Translations under genes and position numbers: made by a program
Notes under the pieces: model-generated
The model's input: the letters and a program-made list of their open reading frames with translations, nothing else
What the model was told of the DNA's origin: nothing
The model's database searches: none
DNA from: DATAPE01 sp034667525
GTDB taxonomy: Bacteria > Actinomycetota > CADDZG01 > WHSQ01
Reading direction: 5' to 3'
NCBI GenBank assembly: GCA_034667525.1
Contig: JAXDJO010000042.1
Span: 1 to 41,087 of the forward strand
DNA length: 41,087 nt
In this document: piece by piece, positions 15,592 through 23,908 of the stretch
How positions within the stretch are numbered: position 1 is the stretch's first letter
Layout of the letters: every line of letters begins with the position of its first letter

Positions 15592-15597
15592 CACAAT
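15592..15597 (+). promoter_or_regulatory. Possible -10 element (CACAAT) for the molybdoenzyme gene
   Basis: CACAAT ends 6 nt before GTG 15604. It deviates from TANNNT at the first base but has the same spacing as the other leaderless candidates here. Confidence 0.3.
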
Positions 15598-15603
15598 GGA
15601 GCC

Positions 15604-17142
15604 GTGCAGACAAAGATCGATCCGCAAGACCCGCTGCTGTTTCGGCGAAGCGCCCGGGCCGCAGGAGCGGTGGCGGCAGGCGCTGCACTACTCGCGCTCT
15701 TCCTTGTCTCGAGGTTGGCGCCGGGTATCACGTTCGCCCCCGCAGCCTTGGCGCAGGACATCATCCGTGCAACCCCCGTTGCCGTTTCCAACTTCTTCAT
15801 CGATCACCTCGGCCACCTCGCGCAGCAGATCCTGACGATCGGGGTCGTTCTCGGCGCGCTCGCGTTGGGCGGAGAGGGACTGTTTCGAACCGCGGGTGAT
15901 GGAAGGATCAGGCCGGGGGCCGCCGGAGTTCTCCTGGGCGTGGCTGCCGCAGCAGTCGCGGCTACCGGCTCTGCAGCGTCGCTTACAGGTGTGATCGTTG
16001 CAAGCGTGGCGGCGGCCTGCCTCTATGTCGTAGTCGCGCGCCCGGCATTCGACCGCCTCGCCCACCCTCAGGGGACCGATGAGGATAAGAGGCGAAGCCT
16101 TCGGACGGTGGCCGGTTATGGAATCGCGTTGCTGGCGGGAGGCGGAGTCGTGGCCTGGCTGGCATCGAAGCTGGGGGGGCCGAACACCTCGGTGTCGGTG
16201 GCTCAGGCGGCAGTGAAGGTTGACGCCGTCCGGCAGGGGAGCTTTCCCACCATCCCCGGGTTGACGCCTGAAGTGACGCCCGCTGCCGATCATTACGTGG
16301 TCGACGTCGACATCATCGATCCTCGGGTGGAAGCGTCATCCTGGAAGCTATCTGTAACCGGGTTGGTCGAAAACCCCCTGCAGCTTTCCTTCTCCGATCT
16401 TCAGAGCCAGTTCGATGTAGTCGAGGAATATGCAGTGCTCACATGCATCTCCAACAGGGTAGGCGGCAACCTCGTTGGTAACTCGATCTGGACGGGGGTT
16501 CGTTTGAGGGACGTGCTGACCAAGGCGCAAGTGAAACCAGGCGTCGTGGATCTGGTCTTGCGCGGCTACGACTCCTATCTCGATTCCATCCCGCTCGAAC
16601 GGGCGATGGATCCCAGTGTGCTTCTCGCGATCGCGCAGGATCGCCAACCGTTGCGCCAAGAGCACGGGTTCCCCTGCCGCCTGCGCATCCCCGCGATATA
16701 CGGAATGAAGAATGTGAAGTGGTTGCAGTCCATCGAGCTGGTCGACCACAACTTCCTCGGTTACTGGCAAAGCCGGGGATGGAACGACACCGCGACCGTC
16801 CATACAGAGTCACGGATCGACGTAGCCGGTCAAGGCGGATCGGCGAAACGGGGTCAGCCCACGTGGATCGCAGGGATCGCATGGGCTGGGGATCGCGGCA
16901 TCTCCAAGGTCGAGGTGACGACCGACGGCGGGAACGCGTGGCACCCGGCGATGCTGAAGGATGCGATCGGACCCTACGCATGGCGCCTCTGGGCCTACCG
17001 CTGGCAGCCGGGCAAAACGGGGACAGCACAGGTGGCGTGCCGAGCCACCGACGGCGCGGGCACCACTCAGCCGCCGCGGCATAGGGACCCTTATCCCGCA
17101 GGTGCGACCGGGTATCCCGAGGTGCAGGTCACAGTCGACTAG
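15604..17142 (+). CDS. Membrane-anchored sulfite-oxidase-family molybdoenzyme
   Basis: About 512 residues. The N-terminal 200 contain roughly five hydrophobic segments, then a sulfite-oxidase-type molybdopterin domain begins near DHYVVDVDIIDPRVEASSWKLSVTGLV. The molybdenum-ligating Cys is Cys281 in VLTCISNRVGGNLVGNSIWTGV. RLRIPAIYGMKNVKWLQSIEL is also typical, and a dimerisation domain follows (ISKVEVTTDGGNAW, AYRWQPGKTGTAQVACRATDGAG). The catalytic part is probably outside the membrane. ATG 15577 is an alternative start adding nine residues. No haem or cytochrome partner gene lies next to it, so its electron acceptor and substrate are unknown. Confidence 0.85.
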   Translation: MQTKIDPQDPLLFRRSARAAGAVAAGAALLALFLVSRLAPGITFAPAALAQDIIRATPVAVSNFFIDHLGHLAQQILTIGVVLGALALGGEGLFRTAGDGRIRPGAAGVLLGVAAAAVAATGSAASLTGVIVASVAAACLYVVVARPAFDRLAHPQGTDEDKRRSLRTVAGYGIALLAGGGVVAWLASKLGGPNTSVSVAQAAVKVDAVRQGSFPTIPGLTPEVTPAADHYVVDVDIIDPRVEASSWKLSVTGLVENPLQLSFSDLQSQFDVVEEYAVLTCISNRVGGNLVGNSIWTGVRLRDVLTKAQVKPGVVDLVLRGYDSYLDSIPLERAMDPSVLLAIAQDRQPLRQEHGFPCRLRIPAIYGMKNVKWLQSIELVDHNFLGYWQSRGWNDTATVHTESRIDVAGQGGSAKRGQPTWIAGIAWAGDRGISKVEVTTDGGNAWHPAMLKDAIGPYAWRLWAYRWQPGKTGTAQVACRATDGAGTTQPPRHRDPYPAGATGYPEVQVTVD

Positions 17143-17176
17143 CAGTCCAACCCCGCTGGTTGGCGGGTTCCTCGCT

Positions 17177-17182
17177 TACATT
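17177..17182 (+). promoter_or_regulatory. Candidate -10 element (TACATT) for the Nramp operon
   Basis: TACATT fits TANNNT and ends 7 nt before ATG 17190; no Shine-Dalgarno lies between. Confidence 0.45.
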
Positions 17183-17189
17183 GGCCCCG

Positions 17190-18500
17190 ATGGCTAAGGG
17201 TGAAGTGGTCGATCAGACCGGCATGGGGTCGACTGCTTCCGACGCCCGGGTGCACTCCGCTGCTGAAGATGCCCTGACGGGCAGGACCAAGGGAACCAAG
17301 CGCTTTCTCCCCTTCTTGGGACCGGCTTTCATCGCTGCGGTTGCCTACATGGACCCCGGGAACTTTGCGACGAACATCCAGGGCGGTTCGCAGTTCGGCT
17401 ATCTGCTGGTGTGGGTGGTGGTGGCCGCGAACCTCATGGCGATGCTGATACAGATATTGTCGGCCAAGCTCGGGATCGCGACCGGAAGGAATCTCCCCGA
17501 GCTCATCCGTGACACTTTCTCCAAGCCGGTGGTGGTCGGACTGTGGCTGCTGGCGGAAGTCGTGGCTATGGCCACGGACCTGGCCGAATTCTTGGGGGCA
17601 GCGCTCGGCTTCAACCTCTTGTTCGGGTTACCTCTCTTTCCCGCAGGGGTGCTGACCGGAATCGTTACCTTCCTCATTCTCGGATTGCAGCAGCGGGGGT
17701 TCAGACCGCTCGAAGCAGTGATCACCGCGCTGGTCGGGGTCATCGCCATGTGCTATCTGGCCGAGATGATCCTGGGCAAGCCGGATTTCGCAGCGGCGGG
17801 TCACAGCTTCCTTCCGCCTCAGTTCCAGGGCAGCGAGAGCGTATTGCTGGCGACCGGCATCCTGGGGGCCACGGTCATGCCGCACGTCATCTATCTGCAC
17901 TCGGCCTTGACTCAAAACCGGATCGTCGTTCGCGACGAGATGCGTCTGAAGCGGCTGATTCGGTTCGAGATCGTAGACGTACTCATCGCTATGGGTTTGG
18001 CCGGTTTGATCAACGTGGCGATGTTGATGATGGCCGCAGCCGTGTTCCACGAGAGTGGTGCGGTCAACGTTGCAAGCATTCAGGAGGCGCACCGCACGCT
18101 TAAGCCTTTGGTCGGCAGCGCCTCGAGCTTCGTGTTCGCTCTCTCACTGCTGGCTTCAGGCCTTTCTTCTTCTACCGTAGGGACGATGGCAGGACAGGTG
18201 ATCATGCAGGGCTTCTTGAACTGGCACATACCTATCTGGGTGCGCAGGTTGGTAACCATGCTGCCGGCGTTGATAGTCATCGGCCTGGGTCTGAATCCAA
18301 CCCGCACTCTCGTCTTGAGTCAGGTCGTCTTGTCGTTCGGCATCCCCTTTGCCCTCATCCCGCTCGTGCGCTTCACATCCAGACGCGATCTCATGGGCCC
18401 GCTCAAGAACGTCGGCTTGACGACGGTGGTTGCTTCTTGTCTTGCGGTGCTGATCACCGGCCTCAACATCTTCCTGATCTACGGATTTTGGGCAGGCTGA
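17190..18500 (+). CDS. mntH: Nramp-family divalent metal transporter
   Basis: 436 residues, about eleven membrane segments. Nramp proteins import Mn2+ or Fe2+ with protons. The metal-binding motifs are intact: DPGN in the first helix (AYMDPGNFATNIQGGS) and MPH in the sixth (ATVMPHVIYLHSAL). A further LSSSTVGTMAGQVIMQGF segment matches the family. The N-terminal 45 residues are hydrophilic. ATG 17190 (MAKGEVVDQ) is chosen because of the -10 seven bases upstream; a frame from 17160 would include promoter sequence. The stop overlaps the next ATG (TGATG), giving an operon with uspA, a hydrolase and a zinc-ribbon protein. The metal cannot be assigned from sequence alone. Confidence 0.9.
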   Translation: MAKGEVVDQTGMGSTASDARVHSAAEDALTGRTKGTKRFLPFLGPAFIAAVAYMDPGNFATNIQGGSQFGYLLVWVVVAANLMAMLIQILSAKLGIATGRNLPELIRDTFSKPVVVGLWLLAEVVAMATDLAEFLGAALGFNLLFGLPLFPAGVLTGIVTFLILGLQQRGFRPLEAVITALVGVIAMCYLAEMILGKPDFAAAGHSFLPPQFQGSESVLLATGILGATVMPHVIYLHSALTQNRIVVRDEMRLKRLIRFEIVDVLIAMGLAGLINVAMLMMAAAVFHESGAVNVASIQEAHRTLKPLVGSASSFVFALSLLASGLSSSTVGTMAGQVIMQGFLNWHIPIWVRRLVTMLPALIVIGLGLNPTRTLVLSQVVLSFGIPFALIPLVRFTSRRDLMGPLKNVGLTTVVASCLAVLITGLNIFLIYGFWAG

Positions 18501-19393
18501 TGTTCAAGCACATCTTGGTACCGCTGGATGGTTCCCGCTTGGCCGAAGACATCATTGCCCCGGTTGAGTCGCTGGCCACGCACTTCGGGTCTCGTGTGAC
18601 GCTCCTGCATGTTGTCGAGCGGGATCCACCGGAACGCGTTCATGGCGAGCCGCATCTGACGACGAAGACGGAAAGCGAGAATTACCTCGACGGCGTGGCC
18701 CGCCACATGGTTGCTGCAGGGCTCCCGGTGGATGTGCACGTCCACGAGCGATCGGTTGCGGACGTCGCGGCGGCGTTGGACGCTCACGCGCATGAATACG
18801 AAGTCGATCTGATCGCGATGTGCAAACATGGTCGCTCGGGTATCCGCGATGTCGTGGCCGGCAGCATCGCGCAGCAGATCATGCGCGGGGGCGGAACCTC
18901 GATCTTCCTGAGGCCCCCTAAGGAGGAGGGATCTGAATCCTTCACGCTCAACAAGATCCTGCTACCGATCGATCTTCAGCACGATCGCGATGCCGTTATG
19001 GAAGCAGGATCGGTGTTGGCCCGTTCCTACAAGTCCGCCCTCAGGCTGCTCACCGTGGTCCCGTCACTGGCCACCGCGCGCCAGGGGAGCGTGGCCGCCC
19101 GGTTGTTGCCGGGAGCGACCGCCGAGAGTCTTCGGATGGAGATCGATGAGGCTGCGGAGCAACTGACGGAGCATGCGTCGCGTTTCCAGGATGCAGGCAT
19201 AGAAACTACGAGCACAATCCGCGATGAGGAGCCCTCTGCGGCGATCCTCGACGAAGCGCGCGCGAACGGCTCGGACCTGATCATCCTCAGCACTCACGCT
19301 CAATCGGGATTCAACGCTTGGTATGGGGGCAGTACCGGTTTCCGGGTGATCGCTGGTTCGCCCACGACACTTCTGCTGCTCAGGGAGCTGTGA
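18500..19393 (+). CDS. Tandem universal stress protein (UspA x2)
   Basis: 297 residues with two UspA domains. The first (1-140) starts MFKHILVPLDGSRLAEDII and has the nucleotide motif KHGRSGIRDVVAGSIAQQIM. The second (about 152-297) starts LNKILLPIDLQHDRDAV and ends STHAQSGFNAWYGGSTGFRVIAGSPTTLLLL. Both keep a G-x2-G-x9-G(S/T)-like ATP-binding pattern, as in the ATP-binding Usp class. ATG 18500 shares one base with the transporter stop and its end overlaps the hydrolase start by 4 bases. The coupling to an Nramp transporter suggests, without proof, modulation of transport or of a metal-stress response. Confidence 0.9.
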   Translation: MFKHILVPLDGSRLAEDIIAPVESLATHFGSRVTLLHVVERDPPERVHGEPHLTTKTESENYLDGVARHMVAAGLPVDVHVHERSVADVAAALDAHAHEYEVDLIAMCKHGRSGIRDVVAGSIAQQIMRGGGTSIFLRPPKEEGSESFTLNKILLPIDLQHDRDAVMEAGSVLARSYKSALRLLTVVPSLATARQGSVAARLLPGATAESLRMEIDEAAEQLTEHASRFQDAGIETTSTIRDEEPSAAILDEARANGSDLIILSTHAQSGFNAWYGGSTGFRVIAGSPTTLLLLREL

Positions 19394-20145
19394 ACCTCAC
19401 CGAGCGCGAGCTGCAGGTGCAGGTGCAGGTGGATGACCTGACGCTCACCGGCGGGATTTGCTTTGCCCGAAAAGCTCACACGGGGGTGCTTTTGCTGCAC
19501 GGCATACCTTCCACCGCTCCCGCGGACCCGGCAGACGAGGGATACCCCGGGCTGGCGCGTGCCCTTGCCCGTCAAGGCTTCTCGGCGGCGTGGCTGAATA
19601 TGCGCGCCGCCAAGGGCCAACCCGGGCACTTCTCCATTCAGGGTTGGGTCCGCGATGCGACGGCGGCCGTCATGCGGCTCCGCCAACAGGAGTTTCGGGA
19701 TCTGCGCCTGGTCCTCATCGGGTCGTCTGCAGGAGGGGCGGTGGCCGCGGAGGTCGCGCGTCGGGGAGCACCAGTCGACGGCGTGGCTCTGCTTGCAGCC
19801 CCGGCGGAGTGGGTCAGCTTCGCGGCCCACCCGGAGGCCGGGCTCGAGCGCATCACTCGAGATGCGGGGATGACGGTGTCCCCGGAGGTCCGCGCAGATC
19901 CATCCGCATGGGGAGCAGAATTCATGGATGTGGCCACGCAGACATCCATCGCCAACGTTCGCCTCCCGGTGCTGATATTGCAGGGGGACCAAGACGAAGT
20001 TGTGCCCGCGGAACATGCAGGCGCGATCGCGAGGCGGGCCCCGAATGCCGAGGTGCACATCCTCGAGGGCAGCACTCACCAGCTTCGGAAAGATCCCCGG
20101 GCGGTTCAGCTCCTTGTTGACTGGCTAACGAGGACCTTCGCATGA
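19390..20145 (+). CDS. Alpha/beta hydrolase (dienelactone hydrolase/esterase-like)
   Basis: 251 residues. The triad is visible: nucleophile Ser in IGSSAGGAVA, Asp in LQGDQDEVVP, and His in EGSTHQLR. The oxyanion region is LLLHGIPSTAPADPADEGYPGLARALARQG, and the N-terminal strand region is repetitive (ELQVQVQVDDLTLTGGI). Substrate unknown. The start is GTG 19390, overlapping the uspA stop (GTGA) with AGGGAG just before it. The stop in turn overlaps the next ATG. This is the third gene of a four-gene coupled operon. Confidence 0.85.
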   Translation: MNLTERELQVQVQVDDLTLTGGICFARKAHTGVLLLHGIPSTAPADPADEGYPGLARALARQGFSAAWLNMRAAKGQPGHFSIQGWVRDATAAVMRLRQQEFRDLRLVLIGSSAGGAVAAEVARRGAPVDGVALLAAPAEWVSFAAHPEAGLERITRDAGMTVSPEVRADPSAWGAEFMDVATQTSIANVRLPVLILQGDQDEVVPAEHAGAIARRAPNAEVHILEGSTHQLRKDPRAVQLLVDWLTRTFA

Positions 20146-20387
20146 CCACTGCCGTCACCGTTTTCGTCGCGATCGCCATCATCGTTGCCGCGATCTTCGG
20201 AGTTGCCGCGGGGCTGGATCCGCTCGCGCTGATCCTCCTGGCGATCATCTGCGTCTTCGGTGCGCTATCGATCGCGATCGCTCGAAGGATGAGGACGGGC
20301 GCTATCGGGCCGGTGATCTGCAGCGAATGTGGGGGGGCCATCTCGCCCAATGCGCCTTACTGCAAGCATTGCAACGCGCCCCGCTGA
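20142..20387 (+). CDS. Small membrane protein with C-terminal zinc ribbon
   Basis: 81 residues. Two hydrophobic segments (about 4-24 and 27-46) are followed by a basic stretch (ARRMRTG) and a zinc ribbon, CSECGGAISPNAPYCKHC, close to the C-terminus. The topology suggests a membrane protein with a cytoplasmic zinc-binding tail. The ATG overlaps the hydrolase stop by 4 bases. I do not recognise a named family beyond the generic zinc-ribbon type. Confidence 0.75.
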   Translation: MTTAVTVFVAIAIIVAAIFGVAAGLDPLALILLAIICVFGALSIAIARRMRTGAIGPVICSECGGAISPNAPYCKHCNAPR

Positions 20388-20443
20388 TGCCTCACCCGGA
20401 GCGAGCTCCATCGCCCGGCTGGGGAAGATCGAGAGTGTGAGAG

Positions 20444-20746
20444 CTAGAGCAACGAGCTTTGGTTGCGGGGACGTCTCGAACTGCGGTCCGCCTGCTCGTC
20501 CTGGGCGGGATATTCGATAACCGCAACGACCCTGGTTGCCATGAACCGGCCGCTCCTGATGATGACCCCGGTACGGGTCACCTCCGAAACCTCCACGGTC
20601 CCCCGCACGTTCGAGACCTCCACCCGCCGCCCCGCTTTGGTTGCGACTATCTCGTAAGTCTTCGTGCCGTCTCCGATGTCGACGACGATCTCCACCCGGT
20701 CCCCTCTCATGCCGCCATCGTCGCACTCACACTTCCTTTTTTCCAT
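20444..20746 (-). CDS. Hypothetical small beta-rich protein
   Basis: 100 residues, no family recognised. It starts MEKRKCECDDGGMRGDRV; the core alternates hydrophobic and charged residues in beta-strand fashion (VEIVVDIGDGTKTYEIVATKAGRRVEV, then VRGTVEVSEVTRTGVIIRSGRF) and ends in a basic tail. ATG 20746 has GGGGA about 7 bases upstream; ATG 20710 is a later alternative. The gene is convergent with the zinc-ribbon gene and divergent from lpd. The codon pattern (third-position G/C) supports real coding, but evidence is modest. Confidence 0.55.
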   Translation of the reverse strand: MEKRKCECDDGGMRGDRVEIVVDIGDGTKTYEIVATKAGRRVEVSNVRGTVEVSEVTRTGVIIRSGRFMATRVVAVIEYPAQDEQADRSSRRPRNQSSLL

Positions 20747-20837
20747 ACCGGGTCCCCTGGTAGAAGAAAGCGACAGAGGCCTGGCAGGCGAAAGCCGGCA
20801 GCAGCATCGTGCGAGCCATTGCGGCGGGCCAGGACCT

Positions 20838-20843
20838 TAGAGT
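20838..20843 (+). promoter_or_regulatory. Candidate -10 element (TAGAGT) for the E3 gene
   Basis: TAGAGT fits TANNNT, about 35 bases before ATG 20878; a leader with GGAGGAGAG follows. Confidence 0.35.
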
Positions 20844-20877
20844 GTGGTGAGTCGGAACGGCCACGGAGGAGAGTCCT

Positions 20878-22302
20878 ATGGCAGCGGAAGCCGAAAACTT
20901 CGATGTAGTGATCCTGGGCGCCGGCAATGCCGGTTATGCAGCCGCCTTCCGCCTTCACGCCCTGGGTCTCAAGGTAGCCATGGTCGAACGCGACAAGGCG
21001 GGGGGGACCTGTCTGCACCGGGGTTGCATCCCCACCAAAGCCCTCCTGCATTCTGCCGAGCTGGTGGATGAGATCAAGCATGCGGGTGACTTCGGATTGC
21101 TCGTCAACGAGCCCCAAGTTGATTGGGGCAAGGTTCAGGGCTTCAAAGACTCGGTGGTGGGCCGGATGTACAAGGGACTATCGGGGCTGATCTCGAGAAA
21201 GAAGATCGAGCTCGTGCAGGGTGACGGACGGATCGTCGACGCCCGTACCGTTTCGGTCCAGACCGCCGAGGGAGAACGGGTGGTCCGGGGAGAGCGGGCG
21301 TTGCTCGTGGCGCCCGGTTCCTATCCCCGTGACCTTCCTTTCATCAAAGCCGACGGGGACAAGGTGCAGAACTCAAACCACGGACTGGAAGCTACCGACA
21401 TCCCCGATCACGTGATCGTTGTCGGCGGGAACTACATCGGTCTCGAGTTCGCCAGCATCTACAGATCCTTCGGCGCCGATGTCGACGTCGTCGAGATGCT
21501 GCCCAAGATCGCGCCGGCAGAAGACGACGACATCTCCGAAGGGCTCCGCAAGCTTCTGGAGCGACGCGGCATCAAGTTTCATCTCGGGGTGACCGTTGCC
21601 GGGGCGTCCACGAGCGAAAGCGGCGTTCAGGTGCAGATAGAGAAAGAGGGGAAGGGCGAGACGCTGTCGGGGGACAGGATGTTCGTCGCTATCGGGAGGG
21701 GCCCCCGCACTTCAGATATAGGTCTCGAGGAGATCGGCGTCGAGATGGATCGCGGCTTCATAGTCACCGACTCTTCCTTCAGAACGAACGTCGGAGGGGT
21801 CTTCGCCATCGGCGATGCGATCGTCATCCCCGAAGCGGAATGGGTCCACCCTCAGCTTGCTCACGTGGCGTTCATCGAGGGAATGAAGGCGGGGGAGCGG
21901 ATCGCCGGACAGGATCCCGCACCCGTCGAATATAGGAACATCCCCCACATCATCTATTGCCAGCCTGAGGTCGCGGCAGTGGGACTGTCAGAGAGCAAGG
22001 CCAAGGAGCTTGGCATGGAGGTCGTCACGAAGCGGTACGCATTCTCCGCCAACGCGCGTGCCCTGATGCTTGGCGGCGGGCAAGGCTTCGTGAAGACCGT
22101 CGCGGAGAAAGATGGAGCGGTCGTTGGAGTGCACATCCTCGGCCCCCGCGCATCGGACCTCATTACGGAAGCGCAGTTGGCTACCTCCTGGGAGGCGTTC
22201 CCCTCCGAGCTCGCCGAGCTGATCCACCCCCACCCAACCCTCAGCGAGGCCGTAGGCGAGACCTTCCTCGAGCTGGCCGGAAAGCCGCTGCACGGCGCCT
22301 AG
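20878..22302 (+). CDS. lpdA: Dihydrolipoamide dehydrogenase (E3)
   Basis: 474 residues. E3 reoxidises dihydrolipoamide of the 2-oxoacid dehydrogenase complexes, passing electrons through FAD to NAD+. Seen: FAD site VILGAGNAGYAAAFRL, the redox disulfide Cys45/Cys50 in GGTCLHRGCIPTKA, the second FAD motif FAIGDAI, and the C-terminal His-Glu pair in HPHPTLSE. In the NAD-binding loop the third Gly of the usual GGGYIG is Asn185 (VGGNYIGLEFAS). A strong GGAGGAGAG precedes ATG 20878. It begins the E3-E2-lipB-E1-lipA locus. Confidence 0.93.
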   Translation: MAAEAENFDVVILGAGNAGYAAAFRLHALGLKVAMVERDKAGGTCLHRGCIPTKALLHSAELVDEIKHAGDFGLLVNEPQVDWGKVQGFKDSVVGRMYKGLSGLISRKKIELVQGDGRIVDARTVSVQTAEGERVVRGERALLVAPGSYPRDLPFIKADGDKVQNSNHGLEATDIPDHVIVVGGNYIGLEFASIYRSFGADVDVVEMLPKIAPAEDDDISEGLRKLLERRGIKFHLGVTVAGASTSESGVQVQIEKEGKGETLSGDRMFVAIGRGPRTSDIGLEEIGVEMDRGFIVTDSSFRTNVGGVFAIGDAIVIPEAEWVHPQLAHVAFIEGMKAGERIAGQDPAPVEYRNIPHIIYCQPEVAAVGLSESKAKELGMEVVTKRYAFSANARALMLGGGQGFVKTVAEKDGAVVGVHILGPRASDLITEAQLATSWEAFPSELAELIHPHPTLSEAVGETFLELAGKPLHGA

Positions 22303-22380
22303 CGCAGCGGCCGAGCGTTACGCTGGGTCTGACCTCGAGCGGACACGACGCTCAGATCCATAAGGCACGAAGGGGAGTTC

Positions 22381-23901
22381 ATGGCGGGCACAGAGATCAA
22401 GATGCCGCAGCTGGGTGAATCCGTTGTCGAAGGCACCATCAGCAAATGGCTGAAGAAGGAAGGCGAGACCGTTGGCGAGGACGAGCTCCTCGTAGAGATC
22501 TCGACGGACAAGGTCGATTCCGAGGTGCCCTCGTCCGCAGCCGGTGTGCTGCAGAAGATCCTGGTGCCAGAAGGGGAGACCGTATCGGTCGGAACCCCGA
22601 TCGCCCTGATCGGTGCCGAGGGAGCTGCCGCTGGCGGCGACGGCGCGGCCGAGCAGTCCGGCGATGGCCAATCGGAGACCCTTCAGGTTGCCCCTTCGCA
22701 GGGTTCTGACGAGGCCGCTCCCCCCCAAGAAGAAGCATCACCCCAGCAGGCGCAGCCGGCCTCTGGCGGCGAGCACGCCAAAGAAGAGCCCGCCTACGAA
22801 CCACAACAGCCCGAGGTTTCGGGCCAGGGTGAGGTCTCCCAACCTTCTTCCGTGGAGTCCGCGGCCCCTGCCGACGGGAGCCGGCGGGAGCCCCGCGACG
22901 GTGACAGATACGACCCTCCGGCACAAGATGCCGCATCCGGCGACGAAGATTCATCCAAACGCGGGATCATCTCTCCTCTAGTACGGCGTCTGGCGGACGA
23001 GAACGACGTCGATCTCGGAGAGGTGTCGGGTTCCGGAACGGGGGGCCGGATCCGCAAACAGGACGTGCTCCGTTTCGTAGAAGAGCGCAAGGCGCGTCCC
23101 CAGGCGAGGCCGGCGGCGTCGGCGGAGCCCGTGCCCGAGCCCGAGCCGGCACCAAGGGAGCCTGCCCGGCACGCCGCTGCGGGTCGCGACGAGGTAGTGC
23201 CGTGGACGAACATCAGGCGGCGCACTGCCGAGCACATGGTGGCGTCGCATCTCGAGACGGCGCGGGCGTGGAACGCAGTGGAGGCGGACTGGACGAATAT
23301 CGCGGAGCTTCGCGCGCGGCACAAAGACGCCTTCAAAGAACGTGAAGGGTTCGGTCTCACCTACCTGCCCTTCCTGGCGAAGATGGTGTGCGACACCCTG
23401 CTCGAGATGCCCGAGGTCAACTCCAGCTACGACGAGGCTCAACAGGCAAACGTGGTCAAGCACTACGTCAATCTGGGCATCGCGGTGGCCCTCCAGGGCG
23501 GTGGTCTGATCGTTCCCGTTGTTCAGCGGGCGGATGAGAAGACGGTGGTCGGTGTCGCCAGGGGGATAAACGAGATCGTGACGAAAGCCAGAACGAAGAA
23601 GCTCGTACCAGACGATCTTGCCGGCGGCACCTTTACCATCACCAATCCGGGGCCCTTCGGCTCGATCATTTCGGTACCGATCATCCCCCGCGGCCAAACC
23701 GCGATCCTCGGTTTCGAGGCGATCGAGAAGCGCGTCGTCGTCACCGACGAAGACGCGATCGCGATCAGGAGCATGGGTTTCCTCTCGATGTCTTGGGATC
23801 ACCGAACCATCGATGGTGCCGAGGCGGCTCGATTCCTCGCAAGGTTGCGAGAGCGCGTCGAGACCACGGATTTCGCTTCCGAGCTGGCGCACTACGGGTA
23901 G
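22381..23901 (+). CDS. 2-oxoacid dehydrogenase E2 (lipoyl acyltransferase)
   Basis: 506 residues. The order is lipoyl domain (1-80, lipoyl Lys44 in EISTDKVDSEVPS), a long Pro/Ala/Glu/Gln-rich linker (about 85-190), the peripheral-subunit-binding domain (194-236, RGIISPLVRRLADENDVDL to GGRIRKQDVLRFVEE), a second flexible linker, and the catalytic acyltransferase domain (from about 275). The active-site His474 and Asp478 are in SWDHRTIDGAEAARFL. ATG 22381 has GGGGAG upstream. Given the E1 genes downstream, this is most likely the branched-chain 2-oxoacid dehydrogenase E2. A TACGCT (22319-22324) could provide a promoter of its own. Confidence 0.92.
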   Translation: MAGTEIKMPQLGESVVEGTISKWLKKEGETVGEDELLVEISTDKVDSEVPSSAAGVLQKILVPEGETVSVGTPIALIGAEGAAAGGDGAAEQSGDGQSETLQVAPSQGSDEAAPPQEEASPQQAQPASGGEHAKEEPAYEPQQPEVSGQGEVSQPSSVESAAPADGSRREPRDGDRYDPPAQDAASGDEDSSKRGIISPLVRRLADENDVDLGEVSGSGTGGRIRKQDVLRFVEERKARPQARPAASAEPVPEPEPAPREPARHAAAGRDEVVPWTNIRRRTAEHMVASHLETARAWNAVEADWTNIAELRARHKDAFKEREGFGLTYLPFLAKMVCDTLLEMPEVNSSYDEAQQANVVKHYVNLGIAVALQGGGLIVPVVQRADEKTVVGVARGINEIVTKARTKKLVPDDLAGGTFTITNPGPFGSIISVPIIPRGQTAILGFEAIEKRVVVTDEDAIAIRSMGFLSMSWDHRTIDGAEAARFLARLRERVETTDFASELAHYG

Positions 23902-23908
23902 CACCGGA

